Assembly (NCBI RefSeq): GCF_003254395.2
Contig: NC_037646.1
Location: 4,790,381-4,854,380 of the forward strand
Length of the DNA: 64,000 bases
DNA from: Apis mellifera
Lineage: Eukaryota > Arthropoda > Insecta > Hymenoptera > Apidae
Reading direction: 5' to 3'
Each line of letters starts with the position of its first letter. Position 1 is the first letter of the stretch. Shown here piece by piece: positions 57,001-64,000 of this stretch. The notes under the pieces are model-generated. The model was not told where the DNA came from. It did not search any database and was given only the letters and a program-made list of their open reading frames with translations. Made by a program: the position numbers and the translations under genes.

Positions 57001-60000
57001 TCTACCGCTCTCGTTTCTCGCGATTTCGAATATATTTTTGAATAGAAAATTTTTCGAAACTGTTCGTGTCAAATTATTCCTCATTTTTAATATCGTTTTT
57101 TATTATCGTGTAAAATTTTCTCGCTCGATCGTTCCATTAAAAAGAGAGAATGAAATTTATATCGGGATTTATATTGGAATTTTTTCCAATAGGATAAAAC
57201 AATTTGTATCTCGTTAGCATACACTTATAACGACTTTTATTTTGAAATAAATTCATTTTAAATGAAACTATACTTCTTTTCTGATAGGATATAATAATAA
57301 TAATTGCAACTTGTCATTGATTTTCCAAAAACAAACGAAATTGGAAATCTTGGCTTGGAGAATCGTCCCTAAAAATGTTTGAACATTTAGTTGTATATAA
57401 TATAAATGTATATAAGAATTGCAGAACAATTATTTCATCCATACAAATTGTTTATTTATCCAAAACGTCACTGACACTCGTATCAGTGACGAATTTCAGA
57501 ATAGATAATTCCGAAAATTTGGGAAATTTGGTCCAAAGAAAAACTCAATTACAGCAACGATGATATCTTTGATGATAGATAAATAATTTTGGACGAATGA
57601 TAAGAATAGTACACGATACTTCGATAAAGAGTAATTGTTCTATTCTACGCGATGCATTAGGTTGGTTTTCGACGTCTCATTTAGCCAACGATTTACAACC
57701 GACCACTTGACCCAGATATGCTCGATGTACCTAGATCCGTTCATCCCCCTCACGGCCGTCACGTTCATCCAGTTTTGGGGTGCGAAACGCGTTTCCGCCC
57801 TGTCTTTTCCGACACATTAGCCTCCGTTCTACCGCATGGATGGACACGAGCGTTTAATAATCGACCGATGAAACGTGAATTACCGTCTTCAAATGGAAAT
57901 TTTTCATCGAGAATCACGTATTATTCACGTTTAAGTATTTGTCATTTTTTTAATCTATGTAAAAGAATAATTGGATTTGAGATTTTGATTTTAATCATTT
58001 TAAGTAATTGTTAAATATTATATTTTTACATACTTGTTGTCCCGTATATTTTCAAAAATTTTGATACATTATTAACATATCATGATTGATAGAACAGATA
58101 TTTTAAAAAGTTTCTACAATCATCTGTAAGGTTATTCTATCATATCGTTTAACTTATTTAATAGTGAAAACTTACAGTTTTGAACGTAGCTCACGTATCC
58201 AATCAATATCATCGATGAGTAAAAATTTTTTTTCTTCCAAATTTTTCGCGTCAGATAGATAACCATTTGAAACTCCTTCCAAATATCGGTTAATGGTTGT
58301 CCCAATATCAACTCGATAATTCAACAAAAATGTCAGGAGAAGAATATCGAGTGGACGACGAACGCCATCTAACAAGAGTGATATCGTTCCGAATACTACA
58401 TGGTGGTAGTAAATTGTGATTTACGTTGGTTCGTAAAAGACGAAACTATGACACGATATTGCGGCCATGGAATATATTTCTATATTGATCTCGAAGAAGC
58501 AAACATCGTATAACAATCGAAAATTCGAGAGGAATGTTTTCAAGGAATTTCACGGAGTCATGTCCAAGTTTTTTGAGCGTACGAAAACTTTATACAGAAT
58601 AGAAAAATGAAGAAAATTAAAATATAAAATATAAAGATGATTATGATTGATTTATTTCATTCGTTTGACTATGATTAACTTGAATTATTTGTCTGTCTAT
58701 TATTAATTCATTTGGATCATGGATTGATTGATCCACTTCTTTTTTTTTTGATCATAATTATTTAAGTACATCTCGTACTTAGTCACGTGCTTAAATATGG
58801 CATACTGGCCTATTTTTATTTGTCTGGCTGATTGACATATATCACTTATTTGATTAGACCTATCTGGTTTCACTTGATTGATCATGACTAATCTATCCCA
58901 TTTGTCTAACTATTATTGATGTATTCTACTTCTCTAACCATTGCTGCAGTTTATTCTGTTTGTCTAAATTAACATGCAATTAAAATCTATTGAAATAGAT
59001 TTTATTTTATTACTTTTTAAATATTTTTTACGATTATTTCTTATTACGATTTATGAAACTGATTATTAGCTTCTTAATTATATTCATGAAATGTAACTAT
59101 TCGCTTAATCAACGTTGATGTGACAAACATATCGAAAAGTTATAACGAAATTCGTTATATAAGTTAGTGGATTTTCTAGGATTTACAGAATTGCAAACAG
59201 AGAGTTCTGATGCACTAGATTACGCAGTTCGAATAGTTCTAAATTTGGGGAGTACAAAGCGTGGAAAGTTTCGTCGCTAAAGTTCAAAGCTCACCTAATC
59301 CCAAAAATTGATCCAAGCTATTTCAAATATCCGCCTTTTCGATTACGTAATTTCCTTATTATCTGGATAAGTAGTATGTATTTTCGTTTTATCAATGAAA
59401 TTTTCACTCTTGAGCAATATTTCATGAAAAGAATACAAACAGGATATTTGAGATTATATTTAAATTATATTTAAATTAATAATGAAAAGAGGAATTAAAT
59501 ATATCACGTTACTATTTTTATTGTTGCAGTTCCTCCTATGCTTTCGATACCAAATCAATTGGAAGCAGCATATATTGGACAAGATGTCACGTTGGAATGT
59601 CACACAGAAGCTTATCCTACCTCGATTAATTATTGGACGACCGAACGTGGCGACATGATTGTCTCCGGTAATTTTAACTGTGATACAATTATATTTATAC
59701 CTGTGATAATGATTATTCGCTACACGAAAAGAACAAAATTTTCTGCACACAATTCTTCTTCGAAGAGAATTCTCTGTAAGAATTTTGAAATTTTTATTTG
59801 AATTTGAATCAATATAGAAAAATAGCTTGAATTATTCTAATAAAATCGACTATATTTTTCTTTATACTTTTTAAAAATCATTACTAAAAATTATTTTAAA
59901 TGAAATAAACGCAATCTAAATTTATAAAATATTTACCAACATATTTACCAAATTTATTGCTAATTTCAGTTTTACATTTATGAATTATATCTTGTTGATT

Positions 60001-63000
60001 ATCTTCTTAAAAAGTACTTGAAATTTTGTTCTTTGCGCAACGGATATCCCCCTTTTATGTTTTGAAGTTTTAAAAAAAAAGTTATGTCGATACCATAAAT
60101 GTATTCTCAGGAACTCTTCACAAAATATCCTTTACAAAATTCCAGTTGAGGAAATACTTTGCTATATAGCATTCTTAAAAAAAGATGATTCATCTACGTG
60201 ATATAATACTTTATTATATTATATTTTTTTTATTTGGTATTCAACTTTATATCCTTTTCCTAACAAACAAGAAAAAGTAATTAATATCGTTTTATTTAAT
60301 TTTGTAATAAAATAAAATATTAAAAATTTAACTTTCCTCGATATTTAAATTCTCAAATAAAATTCGCGATTCAAAATAAAATTGTACAATACAAGAAATC
60401 GCAGTCTAGTTATTCAAACAACTGCGTGCGCGTTCATTTTGTTTGTTTAGCGATAAATTTCGCAGGACACACGTTTCAAATACACACGTATCAAACACGA
60501 GAAGTATGAAATATTCACTGCAAGCACTGCTTCGTTCAATATGCCTTGGCGTTTGTCCTTCCATGCATAAACTTTTTCAAACTGGAAAGAAGAACGTGGT
60601 TTTATTTGCCTAGGCAATTACCATTCTATTGCAGGTGATAAATATGAGGCGGTGTCCACCGACAACGGGTACAACAAGTACATGATGCTGAAGATTAGAA
60701 ATGTCGGGCCGAGGGACTTTGGCTCGTACAAATGCGTGGCACAAAATTCTCTCGGTGGAACTGACGGGGACATTAAATTAGATGGTGAGTAATTTCACGT
60801 ATAATTTTCTCGTGCATCGCTATTTATTTTTTTGTAAAATTTGGATATATTAACCGAGTATTTTAAATCTTAGAGAAGAGAGAAAGATAGATAGATATTA
60901 AATTAAAAAATTATTATTTCGTGTTAATTTGAATTATTATTAGATTTTTAATTAATTTTGATATAATTAGATGCAACGTCACTGCCAAATTTTTATTCGA
61001 TTGTATTCCATTTGAATTCGTTCTCGTATTCAATATGTTATTTGAAAAATTAAGTAATTTTTTCTTGAGGTATATACGATTTTGTATTGAAAAAAAAAAT
61101 AAATAGATTTTCAATAGATTTTACGGGAAAAAACTCTTATCGTTACCACTCGATGGCTATCGATCGTTTGACGAGGTCAAGCGTCCTTATCTTTTCAACA
61201 TGGCTCGTAATTGGCGATTAAATTTACGAAGGATATATTTATCCCTTGAGAGAGTATACTTTTCCACCTCCTTGGACGAATAAATTGGCTGAAATTAAAA
61301 GTTTAACGAGATACATCGTAATGTCGATATGAATATATAGGAGGGAATTTCACTCTCAAATCTTTTCACTTTTGCGATATATTTGTATATGCGAATCTTG
61401 TATATTATCAAGAAATTATAAATCTGTTTAAAATCTTTAATTTAGAAATGAGAAATAAAGTAAAAAAGGAAATGGAAAAAATGTATTATATCTATTTTAC
61501 AAAAAAAGAAGTAATTACAAAAGAAGTAAAGATTTGAACGTAAAATATTTTAGTGAATAATTTATACTCACTAAAATATTCAAACTTCTTTTCATCTTTT
61601 CCTTGAACAGAGATTCCAGCACCATCTACGACGTCCACGACACCGCCACCCTATCACGTGACTACATCGATGAAGAAGAACGGTAACTAACCTCAAATTT
61701 ATCGGGTATTCAGCCTATTTGCGCTATTTTTTATCCCACCAAATCAAAATCACCACACTAAAAAAATACACGAATATATTAAAATGGAGAAAGAAAAACA
61801 TTCGTCTTAATCAAAATTCTTCCGAAGAAAGAACAAGAGGAAATATTAAAAAGAATTAAAAATGAAAAATTAGACAGAAGTATATTCTAAGAAAAAAAAA
61901 TTAAAGAAAAAAAGGAGAAGAGAGCGAAAAATTAGGCAGAATTAGCCGAGCGTTTAATTTTCATTTTTTATAAAACATCGCGCGCACACACACACACACA
62001 GATCTTTGCACAGATACTACTCATCCGTCCACCCTCCTTGCTATTTTTTCCCTTCATCCCCTGAAGCAAGGACATCTATTCCCGTGTCTCTCCATCTCAC
62101 GATTCATCATAAAGCACACCATGTAAAACCGCCTTTGTGTAATGCATTTTAGGTAGAAACGGTAACAAGAAATTACGACAACGACCTATCGACTACGAGG
62201 TCGAGGAATGGCGAAATCCAGGTCAGTAAATATCTATTTTAACGCGGGCCGCATACCTCAGGCATTTCCCACGACGATACACCCTGGTGGCTGCCTGTTG
62301 TACCGCTTCGTTCGAGTAATTAGCGTAATTAAAACCTCGTCAACGGTGCACATTCGAGGTGGAGAGATTCTCCGGTGAATCCACTAAATTGCCAATGTTC
62401 GGTGATCCCCCTTTATCCGTGAACGAATTACTTCACGTTACTTGGCTCCCTTTAACTGGCCGGAATGGATTTCAGAATTACACTTTCGACGACACTGATT
62501 TTACCGATCGCTCCTCTGGTTTCTGCATCGATTCCTTCGCTCTTATTTTTGGCCTTTTTTTTTTCCTTTTCATCTTTTCTTTTTTCTTTTTTTTTGTAAT
62601 TTGACTGGATGTGCGTATAATATCGATTTCGAGATTCTAAAACAATATTAAATCGAATTTAAACAGTGATAGATCAAAAATTTGAACGATTGATTAAGTT
62701 TTATTTAGGGTGAGAGAAACTTTTACAGTTTCTCTATTCTCTGTTCTCTATTTTTTCTTCTTTTTCTCTCTTAATTTGACTGGATGTGTGCATGAAAATA
62801 TGTAAATATGTAATTGTGGGAACAATTTTAAAATTGTATAATTTGCGGGGACAATAAAATTAAATTTTCGATCAAAGACTCAATTACTGTTACGTTTAGA
62901 TTTAATTTTCTTGCATTTATTTATCTGATAATTTAGATTCTTCTTATTTATCTTCAGTTTAAGTAAAAATTTGTATTTATATTTATAAATTGATTTAAAG

Positions 63001-63460
63001 GAAAAGTGAATGAAAGAAATTTAAATAACATAACAGAGATATTTTGATTAAAATTAATAAGAGATAAAAATGATATTGAGGAGAGAAAAATTTAATTATT
63101 GTCCAGGAAACTTTTATAAGTATAGTAAAGTTAAAACATGACGATGAAATGGAATGGAAATTTTCATCTGACAATTTACTGGACGAAGAACGGAATAGAG
63201 AGTTGTATAGACATTGTTGACATTAGTTTGCTCGATTCTGAGTCGCAGGGAATTTGTAATCCGATTGTCACTGCAAAATTGATTTTCACGAAGTTACTAA
63301 TTAGTTTCTATCCGTCAAACGTCGAAATTTTCTTGCGCATCGAACTTAAATGTTCATATATCCATTCGTGAAGTTCAAATTGAACTGGAAGTATTTTTCA
63401 GACGCGCCAACTCGAGAGAAACTTCAGATCCAAAGATATCAACAATCTAGTTGGCACTAG
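35955..63460 (+). CDS. DIP/lachesin-like three-Ig-domain neuronal cell-surface protein (gene-level entry; spliced)
   Basis: Nine exons join in one open frame: 35955-36058, 40955-41162, 42511-42666, 56641-56769, 59530-59667, 60635-60784, 61611-61682, 62153-62221 and 63402-63460. The product has three Ig domains, each with its cysteine pair and core tryptophan, and a D-x-G-x-Y-x-C type motif before the second cysteine of Ig1 and Ig3. A Thr/Pro-rich then basic/acidic tail follows. Family hallmarks include NVTV-x-x-GRDA, VAWVRVD, WYMCQVNTDPM, GYLQVV, MWRREDG, INYWTTERGD and VAQNSLGGTDG. Known for the family: insect DIPs are extracellular, usually GPI-anchored partners of Dpr proteins in synaptic matching. 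The VNVVDGE and VEEWRNP motifs suggest the branch containing Drosophila DIP-epsilon/zeta, but that is from memory and needs a tree. After the phase-0 intron inside Ig1, every intron is phase 1. The 5' end and the membrane anchor are unresolved. Lachesin proper is the main alternative name. Confidence 0.93.
36059..40954 (+). other. 4.9-kb phase-0 intron inside Ig domain 1
   Basis: Starts GTAAGG and ends TTCTAG. It is mostly AT-rich, with GC-richer patches at about 36890-37420 and 38700-39080. A 103-codon frame at 37871-38182 begins with a short hydrophobic leader (MVLLLCCILSC) but has no recognisable mature region. Nothing else resembles a gene. The last 400 bases are almost pure A/T and end in an ATATAT run. 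Confidence 0.85.
40955..41162 (+). CDS. DIP-like exon: C-terminal half of Ig domain 1
   Basis: The acceptor TTTGTTCTAG and donor GTAG|GTACGT bound 208 bases, which is 69 codons plus one base. The exon begins VAWVRVDTQTIL, with the core Ig tryptophan as its third residue. It continues through HHNVITQNPRISLSYNDHRT and ends with the VDRGWYMCQVNTDP motif that carries the second Ig1 cysteine, then GYLQVV. The phase-0 entry between FK and VAW is a split position I associate with this family. The C-C'-F-G face encoded here is the Dpr-contacting surface in characterised DIPs (family knowledge), so this is probably a main specificity-bearing exon. Confidence 0.96.
41163..42510 (+). other. 1.35-kb intron between Ig1 and Ig2 exons
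   Basis: Starts GTACGT and ends TTCGCAG, phase 1. AT-rich with several poly(A)/poly(T) tracts. I see nothing else in it. Confidence 0.9.
42511..42666 (+). CDS. DIP-like exon: N-terminal part of Ig domain 2
   Basis: The acceptor TTTTGCGTTCGCAG and the strong donor GCG|GTGAGT bound 156 bases, in phase 1 and out phase 1. It encodes VPPSIITKETSTDMVVREGS, then NVTLTCKASGYPEPYVMWRR and EDGKNINYNGES. VPPSI is the usual linker from Ig1 to Ig2. The first Ig2 cysteine is in TLTCKA (about residue 161) and the core tryptophan in VMWRRED (about residue 173). N-V-T is a second sequon. The exon ends inside Ig2, leaving the rest to an exon nearly 14 kb away. Confidence 0.96.
44964..45247 (-). CDS. Candidate nested small secreted-peptide gene on the opposite strand, one 65-bp intron
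   Basis: On the minus strand an ATG at 45247 opens MVSLLIVILIAALEIAIPET, a strong signal-peptide-like leader (hydrophobic residues 3-17). A mature-like part with GILEQPVFP and KFQLPVYEATFPNS follows. The unspliced frame stops at 45050, giving 65 codons. Alternatively a short intron, 45082 to 45018, fits: donor CAA|GTGATA, a CTAAC branch-point-like word and acceptor TTTACAG. It would join codon 55 to an 18-codon second exon ending in TAA at 44964-44966 (71 residues). Seven bases before the ATG there is also a good acceptor (TTTATCCAAACTCCAG), as expected if a 5'-UTR exon lies to the right. The initiation context has A at -3 and G at +4. I recognise no family. The gene would lie wholly inside the 14-kb DIP intron, antisense to it. 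Confidence 0.35.
45889..45911. repeat. GA microsatellite
   Basis: Near-pure GA repeat with one interruption. Confidence 0.85.
49562..49582. repeat. GA microsatellite
   Basis: Uninterrupted GA repeat of about ten units. Confidence 0.9.
50675..50693. repeat. 19-base odd palindrome CTTCTCTGGTCCAGAGAAG
   Basis: Nine-base arms around a single central T are exact inverted complements, within the 14-kb intron. Confidence 0.7.
53300..53500. repeat. Second copy of the degenerate CTAACTATT/GATCTATTCCATT minisatellite
   Basis: TGATTGATCTATTCCATTAT followed by CTAACTATTTTCGGCCCAG, and the nearby TTCACTTATCTGTTTGATTT, match the unit seen at 58620-58975. Copies are diverged, so the exact borders are uncertain. 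Confidence 0.45.
56641..56769 (+). CDS. DIP-like exon: C-terminal part of Ig domain 2
   Basis: The acceptor TGTTTGTGTTATAG and the donor CAAT|GTGAGT bound 129 bases, in and out phase 1. It encodes VNVVDGEVLHIVKISRLHMG, then AYLCIASNDVPPRVSQRISL and RVQ. AYLCIAS carries the second Ig2 cysteine (about residue 211), and DVPPRVSQRI is the conserved end of DIP Ig2. The VNVVDGE start joins directly to NYNGES of the previous exon with no missing residues, so no further exon is needed in the 14-kb intron. Confidence 0.96.
57466..57491. repeat. Perfect 9-bp inverted repeat CGTCACTGA/TCAGTGACG
   Basis: The two arms are exact inverted complements separated by eight bases (CACTCGTA). In RNA this would form a short hairpin within the Ig2-Ig3 intron. 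Confidence 0.75.
58620..58975. repeat. Degenerate minisatellite built on a TTTGTCTAACTATTATTGAT-like unit
   Basis: The segment repeats, with many changes, a unit of about 25-30 bases combining TTGTCTAACTATTATT, GATCTATTC and CATTT/CACTT. Examples are ATCCCATTTGTCTAACTATT followed by ATTGATGTATTCTACTTCTC. Related sequence occurs at 53300-53500 in the same orientation and at about 23590-23700 in reverse. Confidence 0.5.
59530..59667 (+). CDS. DIP-like exon: N-terminal part of Ig domain 3
   Basis: The acceptor TTTTTATTGTTGCAG and the donor CCG|GTAATT bound 138 bases, in and out phase 1. It encodes FPPMLSIPNQLEAAYIGQDV, then TLECHTEAYPTSINYWTTER and GDMIVS. FPPML is the Ig2-Ig3 linker. The first Ig3 cysteine lies in LECHTEA (about residue 254) and the core tryptophan in INYWTTE (about residue 266). 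The donor is the weakest of the secure exons (GTAATT), but the frame match to the next exon is exact. Confidence 0.95.
59668..60634 (+). other. 967-base intron inside Ig domain 3
   Basis: Starts GTAATT and ends TCTATTGCAG, phase 1. AT-rich; I see nothing else in it. Confidence 0.9.
60635..60784 (+). CDS. DIP-like exon: C-terminal part of Ig domain 3
   Basis: The acceptor CATTCTATTGCAG and the strong donor ATG|GTGAGT bound 150 bases, in and out phase 1. It encodes GDKYEAVSTDNGYNKYMMLK, then IRNVGPRDFGSYKCVAQNSL and GGTDGDIKLD. RDFGSYKC is the D-x-G-x-Y-x-C motif with the second Ig3 cysteine (about residue 310). NSLGGTDG-I-L is the conserved end of the last Ig domain in DIPs and lachesins. Confidence 0.96.
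60785..61610 (+). other. 826-base intron between Ig3 and stalk exons
   Basis: Starts GTGAGT and ends CCTTGAACAG, phase 1. AT-rich with one GC-richer patch at about 61120-61280; I see nothing else in it. Confidence 0.9.
61611..61682 (+). CDS. DIP-like exon: Thr/Pro-rich stalk after Ig3
   Basis: The acceptor TCATCTTTTCCTTGAACAG and the donor ACG|GTAACT bound 72 bases, in and out phase 1. It encodes EIPAPSTTSTTPPPYHVTTS followed by MKKN. The EIP/EMP opening and Thr/Ser/Pro-rich run match the membrane-proximal stalk of DIP proteins, which is usually O-glycosylated and low in conservation. The donor is modest (GTAACT), so this exon and the next could be optional. Confidence 0.88.
61683..62152 (+). 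other. 470-base intron in the C-terminal region
   Basis: Starts GTAACT and ends CATTTTAG, phase 1. It holds a short CA repeat (61985-62000). Confidence 0.85.
61985..62000. repeat. CA microsatellite
   Basis: Eight CA units preceded by GCGCG. Confidence 0.85.
62153..62221 (+). CDS. DIP-like exon: charged C-terminal segment
   Basis: The acceptor TTTGTGTAATGCATTTTAG and the donor CCAG|GTCAGT bound 69 bases, in and out phase 1. It encodes GRNGNKKLRQRPIDYEVEEW followed by RNP: a basic stretch and then an acidic DYEVEEW motif. A similar D-Y-x-V-E-E-W block occurs, as I recall, in the C-terminal region of some Drosophila DIPs, which supports it as real coding sequence. Reading through the donor gives only P-G-Q and a stop, so intron retention would also end the protein here. 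Confidence 0.88.
62222..63401 (+). other. 1.2-kb intron (or downstream region) before the candidate terminal exon
   Basis: Starts GTCAGT and ends ATTTTTCAG. It includes a GC-richer patch at 62240-62560 and a diverged direct repeat of AATTTGACTGGATGTG at about 62597 and 62773. A frame at 62359-62604 ends in a run of Phe/Leu/Ile from a T-rich tract, but it has no phase-compatible acceptor. Confidence 0.7.
63402..63460 (+). CDS. Candidate terminal exon with stop codon; no GPI signal
   Basis: The acceptor GGAAGTATTTTTCAG precedes 63402. In the phase left by exon 62153-62221 the sequence reads DAPTREKLQIQRYQQSSWH and stops at TAG 63458-63460. The frame and acceptor fit, but the tail is short and hydrophilic and has no C-terminal hydrophobic segment, whereas characterised DIPs are GPI-anchored. 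Either this makes a secreted isoform, or the exon is false and an anchored terminal exon lies beyond 64000. No AATAAA is seen between 63461 and 64000, only a variant ATTAAA near 63670, so a polyadenylation site here is not well supported. Confidence 0.5.
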
Positions 63461-64000
63461 TATGAACTTCTTTTTCACCGCTCAATAAGTGCTTTCACTT
63501 TGGTTCAAGAGTCTTATATCAAGAATCCCTACTTTAGCTGGTTTATTGATCGAGAGAAATCGTCAAAAAATAACGAAACTTTTAACTTTTATTTAAAAAG
63601 ATTGGGAATTACAATAGCTTTCAGTGTTTCATTTTCTCCAAACTGGAAATTATATCAGAATCTATCTGGATTAAAAAATTCCAATTTGTAGAAAAATTTT
63701 TGAAATTATTTTAAAAAATTCACGAGCTCAATTAAATTGATTTAAATATAAATTTAGTCCTTAATAATATAGAAGAATGATCTTTTCATTTTTTTTCTAT
63801 TTAATTTACATACGATATTTGCATATTATATATTGTTTTATTAAATTCATTGATTTAATTTTCATTTAAATTGCAAAAAAAAAGATATGAATTTAATAAT
63901 TATTGTCCAACAGATTTTTAATTATTTTAGAAAAGAAGACGGGAAAAGGAATTCCTCTTGAAATAGGGGTTGGTTATTTAAGTCGGAAAACGAATTTTCC
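63461..64000 (+). other. 3' UTR of the short isoform, or further intron
   Basis: AT-rich sequence after the TAG at 63458-63460. No canonical AATAAA is seen; a variant ATTAAA lies near 63670. An acceptor-like TTATTTTAG at 63930 opens a phase-1-compatible frame (KKTGKGIPLEIGVGYLSR) that runs off the window, so a further coding exon cannot be excluded. Confidence 0.5.

Larger units (their letters stand above)
56770..59529 (+). other. 2.8-kb intron between Ig2 and Ig3 exons
   Basis: Starts GTGAGT and ends TTGTTGCAG, phase 1. It contains a perfect 9-bp inverted repeat at 57466-57491, GC-richer patches at 57630-57930 and 58170-58560, and a degenerate minisatellite at 58620-58975. Confidence 0.9.

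Noticed and set aside
62359..62604. Frame ending in a Phe/Leu/Ile-rich tail, considered as a GPI-anchor exon
   Set aside because: No acceptor gives the phase needed after exon 62153-62221; the nearest AG (62475) leads to a stop in that phase. The tail is just a translated T-rich tract.

Overview
The window is eukaryotic and insect-like. It is AT-rich non-coding DNA interrupted every 1-2 kb by short GC/CpG-richer patches, with many microsatellites and poly(A)/poly(T) tracts. Its one clear gene has small exons separated by introns of about 0.5-20 kb. This texture, together with the gene family, suggests a hymenopteran, probably a honeybee-type (Apis) genome. That assignment is inference; no species marker was identified.

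The recognisable gene runs left to right. It encodes a three-Ig-domain neuronal cell-surface protein of the Dpr-interacting protein (DIP) / lachesin-like family. Eight exons are secure: 35955-36058, 40955-41162, 42511-42666, 56641-56769, 59530-59667, 60635-60784, 61611-61682 and 62153-62221. Their phases agree throughout, each has GT/AG borders, and the joined frame contains all six Ig cysteines. A ninth exon (63402-63460) adds a short hydrophilic tail and a stop codon. No GPI-anchor signal is visible, so either this ending belongs to a secreted isoform or the anchored ending lies beyond the window.

The 5' end is less certain. A small exon-like segment at 15635-15727 has good splice sites and a phase that fits exon 35955. 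A second candidate, a 27-codon signal-peptide-like segment at 28524-28605, also fits exon 35955 in phase and gives a much more plausible secreted N-terminus. I suggest that 28524-28605 is the first coding exon (or an alternative one) and that 15635-15727 is a 5'-UTR or alternative exon.

Layout: 1-15634 has no gene I can support. 15728-35954 is a 20-kb intron holding the candidate signal-peptide exon, a strong 79-nt hairpin at 22149-22227 and a degenerate tandem repeat near 35 kb. 36059-42510 holds the two introns on either side of the second Ig1 exon. 42667-56640 is a 14-kb intron splitting Ig2, and it carries a candidate small secreted-peptide gene on the opposite strand (45247 to 44964). 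56770-63401 holds the last two-thirds of the protein, with shorter introns.

The most interesting items are the signal-peptide exon, the nested minus-strand peptide gene, the pre-miRNA-like hairpin and the missing membrane anchor.
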